Source: Nonomuraea basaltis
GTDB lineage: Bacteria > Actinomycetota > Actinomycetes > Streptosporangiales > Streptosporangiaceae
DNA length: 64,000 nt
Reading direction: 5' to 3'
NCBI RefSeq assembly: GCF_005893125.1
Contig: NZ_VCJS01000016.1
Location: 44,481-108,480, forward strand
Positions 33,150 through 42,466 of the stretch are shown piece after piece. A model generated the notes under the pieces. The model did no database searches. It saw nothing but the letters and a program-made list of their open reading frames with translations, and had not been told where the DNA came from. Each line of letters begins with the position of its first letter. Position 1 is the stretch's first letter. The position numbers were made by a program, and so were the translations under genes.

Positions 33150-35045
33150 CTATCGGTCGCAGGTGGTGATGCGGGGCTGCCAGCGGCAGGCGATCGCCGC
33201 GAACCCGCCCTCGCCGGGCACCGGCACCGACAGGCGGCCGCTGGGGCCGTCGATCACGTGGCTCTCGCGCACCAGGCCGGTCGGGCCGTCGCGGACGACC
33301 TCCACCAGCCACCGGCCGTGCAGCATGCTCAGCGGGACGTCGAGCGTCCGAGGGGCGCCCGAGACCCCGGCTCCCACGAACCACCGGTCGCCGCTGCGCC
33401 GCGCCAGCACCACGTGATCGGCCGGGCGGCCGGACAGCAGCCGCGTCTCGTCCCAGGCGGCCGGCACCTGCTCGAGGAACCGCTCGGCCTCGGGTCTGGC
33501 CTGGTAGGACTCGACGGTGCCCGCCAGGTTCTGCAGCCCTGACTCGTACGTCACCGCCAGGCCCAGCTCATGGGCGTCGGAAGTGGGCCGGGACGGGCGG
33601 TGGAAGGCCATCGGCGTGTAGTCCATCGAGCCGACGACGTTCCTGGTGAAGGGCAGAGTGGTCAGGTGGGCGGTGGTGAGCGTGCGCTTCTCGCCGCCGT
33701 GCACGCCCTCCATGGTCAGCACGTGCGGCCAGGTGCGGTGGATGCCCTTGGGGATGGTCGAACCGTGGAAGTTGACCATGAGCCGGTTCGCGGCGGTGGC
33801 CGGGAGGATCTCGTCGTACCAGCGCAGGCGCTCCTGCGCCTCGGAGTCCATGAAGTCGATCTTGACGCCGCGCACGCCCCAGCGGTTCAGGGTGGGCAGC
33901 CACAGGGCTCGCTCCTCCGGCGTGTCCAGGTCGCGGAAGTGGATCCAGACCAGGATCTCCACGCCCTTGCCGCGCCCGTACTCGACGAGCTGCGGGATCC
34001 AGCTGTTGGCCGGCCAGTCCGGGTCGGTGACGTCCCACTGGTCCGGCAGGAAGTACCACCCGGCGTCCACCGCCACGTACGGCCAGCCGCGCGCCGAGGC
34101 GTAGTCGACGTACCCCTTCTGGATCTCCAGGCTCTGGCCCGCCTCCCTGCCGCCCGCGAGCCAGGTCCACAGCACCTGGTCCGGCTCGATCCAGGAGGTG
34201 TCGCGGACCTTGGAGGCGGGGGCGAGGTCGTCCACCAGCGTGGACTCGGTGACCGTGGCCAGATCTCCGATGATCAGGACCCGCCACGGGGTCTCCAGCG
34301 CTCCGGCGACCTGGACCTGCTCGTCCCACAACCGGAGGCGGTACGTGGCGGCGCCCGCCTCGTGCGCCAGCCGGGGCCCGGAGTAGCGCCCGTCCAGGCC
34401 CGACTCGGTGATCAGGAGGTGGCCGCCGCCGGTCTCGAACAGGGCGGGCACCATGAAGTCGCCCGCCGGCGCGGTCACCGCCGTGTGCTGGACGAACGGG
34501 TTCTCGTAGTCGCGGCGGTGCACGGCCAGCCAGGCGGTCGCGTCCGGCTGGAGCGTGTACGCGGACGTCTCGCGCAGGACGGGGCCGTAGTCGGCGGGCA
34601 GCCGATAGCGGTAGGCGACACCGTCCCGCGCGACCCTGACGACGAGGTCGAGCCGGGCGCCCGCGGCGTTCTGGAAGGCGAAGGTCGCCTCGCGCATGAG
34701 CGCCGCTCGTTTGAGCCGCTTGCCGACCGTGGTGGTGTAGTGCTCGGTCACCAGGCGGTCGCGGCGGTGCAGGAAGCGCAGCCCTTGGGACAGGTCGGCC
34801 CGTTCGGTGACGATGCCGACGGGGCTGGGCTCCAGGACCCGGGCGCCGCCGCGGGTCGCGGCGAAGGTGAGAGTGCCCTCTTGGGCGTCGAGCGCGAGCT
34901 CCGCCGCCGGGCCGCCGGGTAAGCCGGAGACCTTCCAGCTTCCTCGCGCGGCCTGTTCGGCCTGTTCCGCGTGGGCGGGGGCGGGCAGGAGGCAGAGGGA
35001 CAGGAGGAGGGCGGCGCACAGACGAATCGGTGTGGCGGTCGGCAT
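33150..35045 (-). CDS. Secreted GH97 glycoside hydrolase (retaining alpha-galactosidase type)
   Basis: A 631-residue exported enzyme with signal peptide (IRLCAALLLSLCLLPAPAHA). The N-terminal beta-supersandwich is followed by a TIM barrel with YVAVDAGWYFLPDQWDVT near residue 330 and GVRGVKIDFMDSEAQERLRW near 400. An aspartate in KIDFMD marks the retaining GH97 group (alpha-galactosidases), while inverting GH97 enzymes lack it. MEGVHGGE near residue 460 is also conserved. AGGAG lies 6 bp before ATG 35045. It heads the GH97-GH95 pair. Confidence 0.88.
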   Translation of the reverse strand: MPTATPIRLCAALLLSLCLLPAPAHAEQAEQAARGSWKVSGLPGGPAAELALDAQEGTLTFAATRGGARVLEPSPVGIVTERADLSQGLRFLHRRDRLVTEHYTTTVGKRLKRAALMREATFAFQNAAGARLDLVVRVARDGVAYRYRLPADYGPVLRETSAYTLQPDATAWLAVHRRDYENPFVQHTAVTAPAGDFMVPALFETGGGHLLITESGLDGRYSGPRLAHEAGAATYRLRLWDEQVQVAGALETPWRVLIIGDLATVTESTLVDDLAPASKVRDTSWIEPDQVLWTWLAGGREAGQSLEIQKGYVDYASARGWPYVAVDAGWYFLPDQWDVTDPDWPANSWIPQLVEYGRGKGVEILVWIHFRDLDTPEERALWLPTLNRWGVRGVKIDFMDSEAQERLRWYDEILPATAANRLMVNFHGSTIPKGIHRTWPHVLTMEGVHGGEKRTLTTAHLTTLPFTRNVVGSMDYTPMAFHRPSRPTSDAHELGLAVTYESGLQNLAGTVESYQARPEAERFLEQVPAAWDETRLLSGRPADHVVLARRSGDRWFVGAGVSGAPRTLDVPLSMLHGRWLVEVVRDGPTGLVRESHVIDGPSGRLSVPVPGEGGFAAIACRWQPRITTCDR

Positions 35046-35068
35046 GGGGGGCTCCTGCGGGACCACAT

Positions 35069-35079
35069 ACATCGGATGT
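35069..35079. promoter_or_regulatory. GH97 upstream palindrome ACATC-G-GATGT
   Basis: A perfect 5-1-5 inverted repeat 23 bp before the GH97 start; flanks extend the similarity with the GH95 site (TAcaTCGGA core). Confidence 0.5.
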
Positions 35080-35346
35080 GTTTCCGGATCGTAACCCGAG
35101 GATTTCCGTATGGCCAGCACGAGATCGGATCTGCTTCCGGCCCTTCAGCCGGGCCGCTTCGCCTTCGCGCCAGTGTCACACCGGGATGCCCACAGCCCCG
35201 GTGTTCCCCGTCATGGCCGCCGCCTGCCGACCCGGGCGGACGCTCTCTCCCGTCATGGCCGCCGCCCGCCGCCGATCTGGGCGGACCCGCTGTCCGGTAC
35301 GGCCCAGCAGCCGGTATCGCATGGAATCGGCTCCCTTCTTGACAGG
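35080..35346. repeat. Intergenic stretch with an 18-bp direct repeat
   Basis: CCCGTCATGGCCGCCGCC occurs at 35207-35224 and again at 35249-35266, a 42-bp period with partly similar flanks. No gene is supported on either strand; the flanking genes both point left. Confidence 0.5.
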
Positions 35347-35958
35347 TCAGGCGAGGACGGCCGTCGAGGCGGCGTCGCGCAGCGGCTTGAGCGCCCGCGC
35401 CCAGGCGATGACCTCGTCGAGCAGCTCCATCAACGTCGGCTCCTGGTGCGGCCCCGGAGCGATCACGCCGGGCTCCGTCGGGTCGTTGATCTCGAAGTCG
35501 GTGAACGCCGACAGCGCGACCTGGGTGCGCACGTTGGCGACCTGCAGTTCGGTCATGGACAGCCGCAGGTGCTCCACGGCCCGGGTGCCACCGTGCACGC
35601 CGTGGCTCACGAATCCGGCCGCCTTGTTGTTCCACTCCGCGTACAGGAAGTCGATCGCGTTCTTCAGCGATGCGGGAACGGAGTGGTTGTACTCCGGGGT
35701 GACGAAGACGAACCCGTCGAACGAGCCGACGGTCCTGGCCCACCTGGCGGTGTGCTCGTTGCGGTAGTCGCCGAACAGCGCTGGAGCGGGCTCGTCGAGC
35801 ACCGGCAGCCCGTAGTCGGCCAGGTCGACGAGCTCGAAGGCGGCCTGGCCCGACGCGACAGCCGGGTGCCGGGCGGCGACCTCGGCGACCCAGCGGGCGG
35901 CGACCTCGGTCCTGCGGCTGGGACGGGTGCTGCCGACGACGATGGCGATCCTGATCAT
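35347..35958 (-). CDS. NADPH-dependent FMN reductase
   Basis: A 203-residue flavodoxin-fold quinone or azo-type reductase. The FMN phosphate loop is VVGSTRPSRRTEVAARW near residue 7, the isoalloxazine motif FVTPEYNHSVPASLKNAIDF near 85 and FVSHGVHGGTRAVEHLR near 117. GAGGAG precedes ATG 35958. Monocistronic, with an A/T-rich leader upstream; general detoxification role expected. Confidence 0.9.
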   Translation of the reverse strand: MIRIAIVVGSTRPSRRTEVAARWVAEVAARHPAVASGQAAFELVDLADYGLPVLDEPAPALFGDYRNEHTARWARTVGSFDGFVFVTPEYNHSVPASLKNAIDFLYAEWNNKAAGFVSHGVHGGTRAVEHLRLSMTELQVANVRTQVALSAFTDFEINDPTEPGVIAPGPHQEPTLMELLDEVIAWARALKPLRDAASTAVLA

Positions 35959-36294
35959 GCGGTCTTCTCCTCTGCTGCGTGCGATGTGCGGCATGAGGAA
36001 AATTACAACGCTCATGGCAATATGTAAAACGCTCCCTGCAAAATGACGGGCAGATCGACGCCGACCCCGGGCACCCGCAGGGGGTCATTGACGTCTGGCA
36101 GGAGACCCGGCCGCTACGGGTCCGCCGACGACCTGCGACAGTGGGTGGAGCGGGGACTGCTGCACGTCAATGACCCGGCCGGGCCACCCTCGCCCGTCCC
36201 GTCACGCTCCGGCGTGACATCCCCTAACTCTCCGTGGTACAGCCAGCACAAAGGGGCAAAACGGTCGACGCATCGGTCAAAGGGGCGCATACTG

Positions 36295-36531
36295 ATGTCA
36301 ATGAGGCCTACACGAGCCGCGGCCCGGCGCCCCCTCCCCGGAAGCCCCTTCAACAAACCCGAGGTCGCCCCACCACCACTTGAGAACTTCCTCCTGCAGG
36401 ACCGCGTGAGTCACGACAAATACGGACTCGGCCTGGTGATCGGGATCGAGGAAGGCGTCGCCGTTCTCGTGGACTTCGGTTCGGAGACGCACCGCATCAC
36501 CGTGCCGTACGCCAAGCTGTTCAAGCTCTGA
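36295..36531 (+). CDS. Small conserved actinobacterial protein, unknown
   Basis: A 78-residue protein with a basic, Pro-rich N-terminus and a C-terminal Tudor/SH3-like barrel: DRVSHDKYGLGLVIGIEEGV, then ETHRITVPYAKLFKL. This resembles the C-terminal domain of UvrD/PcrA helicases that contacts RNA polymerase, though here it stands alone. AAAGGGG lies 10 bp upstream of ATG 36295; a second ATG follows two codons later. Confidence 0.75.
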   Translation: MSMRPTRAAARRPLPGSPFNKPEVAPPPLENFLLQDRVSHDKYGLGLVIGIEEGVAVLVDFGSETHRITVPYAKLFKL

Positions 36532-36862
36532 GCCCGCTCGCCCCGTACAGCGGGGTCGCGGGCTCCCGCAAGCCGTGCCAATGAGCGAGCCGCCTGGCGC
36601 TGGCCGGACTCAGCCGCGTCCAGCGCCGCCGCGCCGCGAGCACGGAGCTCCCCTCGCCAGCAGAGGCTCTCGGGAAGCCCAAGGGGTAGAGTGGCGGTAC
36701 CGCGGACATTTCGTGCGTTGGCATTCGGGTCGGCGTCGCCCTCGGCGATCGATGACTTGGGATCCTTTCAGGGTCCTGAACAGGCCGGCCATCATGGCAT
36801 CGACGCTGTCCCCGGGCCCGAATCGACCGGCAGGCGTCTTGCCCTTGCGCAGGGAGCGCCCC
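36532..36862. other. Intergenic region before the STAS gene
   Basis: About 330 bp. No gene is supported on either strand; only overlapping out-of-frame open stretches are seen. It presumably holds the STAS gene promoter. Confidence 0.5.
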
Positions 36863-37186
36863 ATGAGCATTCTCGACACCTCCTCGGTCGACGCCGGCGA
36901 GCCGTCCACCCCGACCGTCGTCGAGCTCACCGGCGAGATCGACATCTTCACCAGCCCCACGCTGCGCAGGCGGCTCCTGGCCGCGCTGCGCCAGAGCACC
37001 GACCTGCTCATCCTCGACCTGTCCCGCGTGACGTTCTGCGACTCCTCGGGGCTGGCCGTCCTGGTCGGCGTGCAGCGTCGCGCCAGGTCGATGGGTATCA
37101 CTGTGGCCCTGACCGCTCCCCGTCCCTACATGTCCGAACTGCTGCGCAGCACCGGCCTGGACCGCCAATTCCCCATGACGGCGTGA
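36863..37186 (+). CDS. STAS-domain anti-sigma factor antagonist
   Basis: A 107-residue single STAS domain. VVELTGEIDIFTSPTLRRRL near residue 19 is the first strand and helix, and VTFCDSSGLAVLVGVQRRA near 60 holds the phosphorylatable serine (DSSG). Such proteins release sigma factors from RsbW-like kinases. GGGAG precedes ATG 36863. No sigma or kinase gene is adjacent. Confidence 0.88.
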   Translation: MSILDTSSVDAGEPSTPTVVELTGEIDIFTSPTLRRRLLAALRQSTDLLILDLSRVTFCDSSGLAVLVGVQRRARSMGITVALTAPRPYMSELLRSTGLDRQFPMTA

Positions 37187-37308
37187 GCCTGCGGCCCCGG
37201 ATGCGGAACGCGCCACCGACCTGTCCAGCGTGCCGGACAGTTTCTGGCCTGTGAAATGAGCAATCGCCGCACCTAGCCTGTCGCCACGAGGCTAGGAAAC
37301 GGAGTTCC

Positions 37309-37998
37309 ATGCGCACTATCGGTCTCATCGGCGGGCTGAGCTGGGAGTCGACTGTCATCTACTACCAGGTCATTAACCAGCGGGTACGCGAGCGGCTTGG
37401 CGGCAGCCACTCCGCGAACAGCCTCATCTGGTCGGTCGACTACACGACGGTCGAGGACCTCATCTTCGCCGGCCGCTGGGGCGAGGTGAGCACGCTGCTG
37501 GCGGACGCCGGGCGGAAGCTGGAGAATCTCGGCGCCGAGGTCCTGCTCATCTGCAGCAACACCTTCAACCGTGTGGCCGAGGAGGTCACGCGGACGGCGA
37601 GCGTTCCCGTGCTGCACATCGCCGACGCCGTGGGCGCCGAGGTACGGGCCAGGGGGATGGCCAAGGTCGGGCTGCTGGGAACCCGCTTCACGATGGAGGA
37701 GCCCTTCTACCGGGACCGGCTGGCCGCCCACGGCTTCGAGGTGGTCGTCCCGGAGCGTGAGCAGCGCGAGCTGATCCACCGAGTGATCTTCGACGAGCTG
37801 GTGCGCGGGGTGCTGAGCGAGTCCTCCAAGGACGTCTACGCGCGGATCATCGACGATCTGACCCGCGAAGGCGTCGAGGGCGTCATCCTCGGCTGCACCG
37901 AGATCGAGCTCCTGATCAGCGAGAAGGACACCGGCATCCCGGTGTTCCCGAGCGCCCGCCTGCACGCCGAGGCGGCCGCCGAATTCGCCCTTACCTGA
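37309..37998 (+). CDS. Aspartate/glutamate racemase-family protein
   Basis: A 229-residue cofactor-independent racemase. The opening IGLIGGLSWESTVIYYQVIN is typical, and the two catalytic cysteines are in LLICSNTFNRV near residue 84 and LGCTEIELLI near 197. The family interconverts L- and D-Asp or Glu. Upstream of an amino-acid regulator and an ammonia-lyase, so a D-amino-acid catabolic role is plausible. Confidence 0.9.
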   Translation: MRTIGLIGGLSWESTVIYYQVINQRVRERLGGSHSANSLIWSVDYTTVEDLIFAGRWGEVSTLLADAGRKLENLGAEVLLICSNTFNRVAEEVTRTASVPVLHIADAVGAEVRARGMAKVGLLGTRFTMEEPFYRDRLAAHGFEVVVPEREQRELIHRVIFDELVRGVLSESSKDVYARIIDDLTREGVEGVILGCTEIELLISEKDTGIPVFPSARLHAEAAAEFALT

Positions 37999-38043
37999 GT
38001 GGTGTGGACGGCTGACGGGGGTCCAGGGCCCCGTCCGCCGTCG

Positions 38044-38233
38044 TCACCCGGCCCCCGCGCGGGTGAGATCGGGTACGGCGGCGAGCAGCTCGCGGGTGTA
38101 GGCGTGGGCGGGCGCGTCCCACACCTGATGGACCGGGCCGGTCTCGACGATCCGCCCGTCGTGCAGCACGGCGACCCTGTCGGCCACGTGCCGGACGAGG
38201 GCCAGGTCGTGGCCGATGAACAGCTGGCCGAGG
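38044..38233 (-). pseudogene. C-terminal remnant of an oligopeptide ABC transporter ATPase
   Basis: The minus strand reads GQLFIGHDLALVRHVADRVA, then VLHDGRIVETGPVHQVWDAP and AHAYTRELLAAVPDL, ending in TGA at 38044. This is the H-loop and tail of a DppF/OppF-type ATPase. Walker A, signature and Walker B are all missing; the sequence upstream of about 38233 is unrelated. A deletion has removed the rest of a transporter locus. Confidence 0.8.
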
Positions 38234-38290
38234 CCAGGTCGCGGTGACGCGCAGGTCGCGTGCCGGTCTGAGGTGCTTGGACTTTTCGTC

Positions 38291-38301
38291 TACAGTCTGT
38301 A
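38291..38301. promoter_or_regulatory. Palindromic operator TACAG-T-CTGTA
   Basis: A perfect 5-1-5 inverted repeat 43 bp before the YheO-like regulator gene, with the same core as 8990-9000. An overlapping ACAGT-CTGT-ACTGT repeat spans 38292-38305. Confidence 0.55.
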
Positions 38302-38343
38302 CTGTTTGTCCAGACCTTTGCAGCTTAGTACGGGGGACCGCTC

Positions 38344-39009
38344 GTGAAGCGTGATGAGCAGGATGCGATCATCGCCGCGCTGAGCCCGGTCATCGACGGG
38401 ATCGTGGCGACCCTGGGCTCGTTCTGCGAGGTGGTGGTGCACGACTTCCGCCGCCCGGACAACTCCGTGGTCGCCATCGCCGGCTCGGTCACCGGCCGCA
38501 GTGTCGGCGGGTCGATGAGCGAGATCGGCATGGGCATCCTGGCCCGCGGCGACCAGGCGCGCGACGAGCTCAACTACGTCACCCGCACCCGGGACGGCAA
38601 GCTCGTCAAGTCCTCCACCATGGTCCTGCGCGACAGCACCGGCGCCGTGTTCGGGGCCCTGTGCGTCAACCTCGACATCACCGCCGTCACCCAGGCCCAC
38701 GCGCTGATCGGCCAGCTCGCCGGGCTCGCCGCGCCCGCCGCCGTGGTGCCGGCCACGACCTTCGGCGACGACGTCGACGCGGTGGTGGATGCCATCGTGG
38801 ACGCGTACCAGCTGGAGCAGCACAAGCCCTGGGCGGAGCTCAGCCGGGCGGAGCGTCTTGCGCTGTTCCGGAGCCTGGACGAGCGCGGCGTGTTCGCCGT
38901 GCGCCGGGCGGTTCCCCAGGTGGCGGCCCGGCTCGGCATCTCCCGTGCCTCCGCCTACAGCTACCTCTCCCAGGCCCGATCCGACACCTCCGAGGAGCAG
39001 CGAGCATGA
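38344..39009 (+). CDS. YheO/DauR-like PAS-HTH transcriptional regulator
   Basis: A 221-residue regulator. Residues about 1-125 form the YheO-type PAS domain (FCEVVVHDFRRPDNSVVAIA near 28, VLRDSTGAVFGALCVNLD near 95). The C-terminal part is a helix-turn-helix (VRRAVPQVAARLGISRASAY near 185). DauR of Pseudomonas controls D-arginine use, which fits the amino-acid genes here. The GTG at 38344 is chosen from family alignment. Its stop overlaps the lyase start. Confidence 0.88.
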   Translation: MKRDEQDAIIAALSPVIDGIVATLGSFCEVVVHDFRRPDNSVVAIAGSVTGRSVGGSMSEIGMGILARGDQARDELNYVTRTRDGKLVKSSTMVLRDSTGAVFGALCVNLDITAVTQAHALIGQLAGLAAPAAVVPATTFGDDVDAVVDAIVDAYQLEQHKPWAELSRAERLALFRSLDERGVFAVRRAVPQVAARLGISRASAYSYLSQARSDTSEEQRA

Positions 39010-40013
39010 CGAACCCATTCCCGGTCACCCTGGACGACGTCCACGACGCCGCGGTCCGGCTCAAGGGCGTCGCCCACCGTACGCCCGTTCTGCGCTCGCG
39101 CACCCTGGACGCCCTGGTCGGCGCCCAGGTGTTCGTCAAGTGCGAGAACTTCCAGCGCATCGGCGCGTTCAAGTTCCGCGGCGCCTACAACGCCGCCTCC
39201 CGGCTCTCGCCCGAGCAGCTCGCCAGGGGCATCGCCGCCTACTCCTCCGGCAACCACGCCCAGGCCGTCGCCCTGGCCGCGCGCGAGCTGGGCAGCACCG
39301 CGGTGATCGTCATGCCCGAGGACACGCCCCGTTCCAAGGTGGAGGCCACCGCCGGGTACGGCGCCGAGATCCTCACCTACGACCGCTACACCGGCGACCG
39401 GGTGGCCATCGGGGAGGCGCTGGCCGCCGAGCGCGGGCTGGCGCTGATCCCCCCGTACGAGCATCCGCACGTCATCGCCGGGCAGGGCACCGCGGCGCTG
39501 GAGCTGCTCGAGGAGGTCGGGGAGCTGGACGCGCTGGTGGTGCCCGTCGGGGGCGGCGGCCTGATCGCGGGCAGCGCCACGGCGGCCAAGGGCCTGCGGC
39601 CCGGCATCCGCGTCATCGGTGTGGAGCCCGAGGCCGGAGACGACACCAAGCGCTCGCTGGCCGCGGGCGAGCGGGTGTCCATCCCCGTGCCGCGCACCAT
39701 CGCCGACGGCCAGGCCGCGGACATCCCGGGCGAGCTGACGTTCTCCATCAACAAGCGGCTGGTGGACGAGATCGTCCTGGTCTCCGACGACGAGATCCGC
39801 GCGGCGATGCGGCTGGCGTTCGAACGGCTGAAGGTCGTCATCGAGCCCAGCGGCGCCACCCCGCTGGCCGCCCTGCTGGCCGGGCGCCTGGACCGCGTCC
39901 CGCCGCGGATCGGCGTGATCGTCTCCGGCGGCAACATCGACGTCGAGCGCTTCGCCGAGCTGTGCGCGCCACGCGATGGACAGGAATCGGCGGGCCGGCG
40001 GTCTGGAGAATGA
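39006..40013 (+). CDS. PLP-dependent threonine/hydroxyaspartate ammonia-lyase or serine racemase
   Basis: A 335-residue fold-type II PLP enzyme. The Schiff-base lysine is in FQRIGAFKFRGAYNAASRL near residue 55, SSGNHAQAVALAA near 80 binds the substrate carboxylate, and VPVGGGGLIAG near 180 binds the PLP phosphate. The family spans threonine dehydratase, threo-3-hydroxyaspartate ammonia-lyase and serine racemase; sequence alone does not separate them. ATGA-coupled to its putative regulator. Confidence 0.88.
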   Translation: MTNPFPVTLDDVHDAAVRLKGVAHRTPVLRSRTLDALVGAQVFVKCENFQRIGAFKFRGAYNAASRLSPEQLARGIAAYSSGNHAQAVALAARELGSTAVIVMPEDTPRSKVEATAGYGAEILTYDRYTGDRVAIGEALAAERGLALIPPYEHPHVIAGQGTAALELLEEVGELDALVVPVGGGGLIAGSATAAKGLRPGIRVIGVEPEAGDDTKRSLAAGERVSIPVPRTIADGQAADIPGELTFSINKRLVDEIVLVSDDEIRAAMRLAFERLKVVIEPSGATPLAALLAGRLDRVPPRIGVIVSGGNIDVERFAELCAPRDGQESAGRRSGE

Positions 40014-40046
40014 GCAGTCGTCCGCGGTCATCTGGAGGACCACCAG

Positions 40047-40517
40047 ATGACCAAGGAGCCGTACGTGATGGAGACCGAGGCGAAGATCCTCTCCCCGACT
40101 ACGCGGATCAACCGCCGTACCGTCGCCGAGATCTATTCGGCGCTGGCCGCCGGCAACCTGCAGGCGTTCGCGGAGCGCCTGGCGCCGGATGTCAAGTGGA
40201 CGGGTTATGGCGATCTCATGCCGACTTCTGAGATCGCTGCGGTGGCCGGCGCCGCGACCTACTACGGGCCGCGTGACGTCATCGAGAAGGCGCTGGGGCC
40301 CATCGCCGCGGAGTGGGCCGACTTCGAGCTCACCCCGTTCGAGCTCACGCCGGTCGACGACAAGGTCTTCGTCGTGGGCGAGCACCGCGGCGTGCATCGG
40401 GTGACCGGCAAGGCGGGCGTGGCGAGGTTCGTCCATGTCTGGCACCTGCGGGACGGGAAGGCACAGCGTCTCGAGACCGTCTCCGACACCCACACCCTGT
40501 GGAAGGCCACGCAGTAG
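40047..40517 (+). CDS. SnoaL/NTF2-like protein
   Basis: A 156-residue NTF2-fold protein: NRRTVAEIYSALAAGNLQAF near residue 23, LAPDVKWTGYGDL near 45, YYGPRDVIEKALGPI near 72 and a C-terminal strand pair VARFVHVWHLRDGKAQ. These proteins are small hydrolases, isomerases or binding proteins. GGAGG lies 8 bp before ATG 40047. It lies 33 bp after the lyase gene and is probably cotranscribed. Confidence 0.8.
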   Translation: MTKEPYVMETEAKILSPTTRINRRTVAEIYSALAAGNLQAFAERLAPDVKWTGYGDLMPTSEIAAVAGAATYYGPRDVIEKALGPIAAEWADFELTPFELTPVDDKVFVVGEHRGVHRVTGKAGVARFVHVWHLRDGKAQRLETVSDTHTLWKATQ

Positions 40518-40629
40518 CCCCGGGCCGCATGGACATCGACCCCCGCGAGCCGGGCGTTCAGCTCTTGACCGCTCCGTGAAGCTCGCGGTGCCAGAGGTCC
40601 TCGCAGATGCGTACGGGCTCGGCGCCGGC

Positions 40630-42254
40630 GACCGGTTCAGCCGCTCCAGCCAGGCCTGCGCCGGCACCGCCCGCCAGTCGTGGACGAACAGGCTGTACGC
40701 CTCGTCCCCCGCCCGCGGCCGCTCGGCAATGTCATGCATGTCGTAGTGCCGTAGACGATCCGCCTTGGAATTCGAGCACGGGAGCGCGATGTACGACCAA
40801 GCCATTCGCTCGCCCCGCAGACAATTGCCGATCATCCGCCACTGGATCAGATCCGACACCGGCGAATCGCCGTAGTAGGCCGGCAACACCCACAACCGGG
40901 CGACGGCCAGATGCTCACCGGCCCGCAACGGCGCGGTCGCCCGCGCGTGCGTCCACGCCCCGGCCACGATCGGATCGGCGGCCAATTCCTGCTCATCGGG
41001 CTCCTCCAGGCGCAGCCACGCGCAGAAGGCCACCGGCTCGCCGGTCTCGGCCCGCCGATACGTGCGAAACGCCTCCGGCCGACGCTCGGCCCAGAAAGCG
41101 GCGCACGCCGCCGACGCCTCGCCTTCCGCCGCCGCGGCCAGCCGCAGCAATATGGCGACGTCCCCGGCCCGCAGGACGTCCTCCTGAATTTCGCCCTCCT
41201 CGTGCCAGCCATGGGAATCGACCAGCGCACCGTTGTCGCGATGCAGATAGAAAAGCGCCGCCACCGCGCCCAGCACATCCGGATCGGCCGCCGTGCGCAG
41301 TTTCTCCGCCAGGTGCGCGTGAATGCGGTCGTGCATCGCGGCGTACCCCTGCGGATCCCGCCAGCGCAGATCGGCCTCCAGCACCTCACGCACCACGTCG
41401 TGCGGGAACAGCCCGAGACTGCTCGACTCGACGAACGGCAGCCGCCGCAGCCACCGGAACAGCGCCCCGGTGTCCTCCGGCAGGGCCGCCCGCAGCAGGT
41501 CCTCCGTCGTCATGTACGCGTGCGCGCAGATCTCCAGAGCATGACGATGCGCCCCCGAAGGGACCTCTCCGACGAGCTGGTCCAGCAGCGTGGCCACCAC
41601 GTCCCGCTTCGGCGTCCACCGCCTGCTGGCCCCGCCGTCCTGCACCGCCACCGCCGCCCCCAGCAGCAACGCCAGGGGATGCCCGCCGGCGAAGGCCAGC
41701 AGCGGCTCGCGCAGCTCGTCGGCCACCCCGCAGCAGTCCATCAGCGCCTTCGCGTCACCGGGCGGCAGGTCGCGCAGCGGCATCACCTCCAGCGCCCCCG
41801 CCCATCCGGGGTCGGCCTGCCACTGCATGTCCGGCGGGAACCGTCCCGCGATCACCACCAGCGCGCCCACCGGCACCCGGGGCAGGAACCGCTCCCGTAG
41901 CCATCCCTCCAGGCCCTGGATCCGCTCGAAGGTGTCCACCAGGAGCACCGCCCGGTCATCGCGCAGCACCAGCTCGGCCTCGGCCTCGAACGCCGCCGGC
42001 GACGGCTCCAGCGTCCGCCCGTCCACCCTGGCCACCGAGCGCCCCGCCATCGCGGCCTTCTGCGCGAACCGGCGCAGCAACGCCGATTTCCCGATGCCCC
42101 CGGGACCGTGCACATACAGAACGCTGCACCGGTCGCCGTACAGCGCCGCACAGAAAACCGCCAGCTCCTCCTCTCTTCCCACGAACGCCGACTCGCGGGC
42201 GGCCTGTAAACGCCGCCCAAGCAGCTCGGACCTTTTGTCAATACCCGATGACAT
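40630..42254 (-). pseudogene. P-loop ATPase regulator, C-terminally truncated
   Basis: A STAND-like signalling ATPase begins at ATG 42254: SAFVGREEELAVFCAALYG, Walker A VLYVHGPGGIGKSALLRRF, Walker B AVLLVDTFERIQ and a sensor region LAFAGGHPLALLLG. The recognisable protein runs to about WLERLNRS near 40640. After that the frame does not stop but runs on for some 560 codons antisense to the SnoaL and lyase genes, to 38961, with no protein-like composition. Relatives end in a helix-turn-helix domain that is missing here. I treat it as broken at a deletion or insertion junction near 40640. Confidence 0.7.
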
Positions 42255-42466
42255 GTCCCTAACCCTAACGTCGGCGCATCTCCGGCCCGACAAAAATCAA
42301 TGCGTAATTCAACACATTCACACATGGCATTAAACGCGCAATGACCAGGGCCGATGACATGCGAGCAGGGAATAGTCGGGCCGATGCACGAAACAATCCT
42401 CTAATGAAATCGGCATTCCGCGCGCCCACAACCAACCGTGCGCAGAAACCCGCCCGGCAAATGGCC

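Noticed and set aside
38961..40600. Possible 500-residue C-terminal extension of the ATPase protein
   Set aside because: Sequence is low-complexity antisense of the lyase and SnoaL genes, which have strong family matches and ribosome sites.
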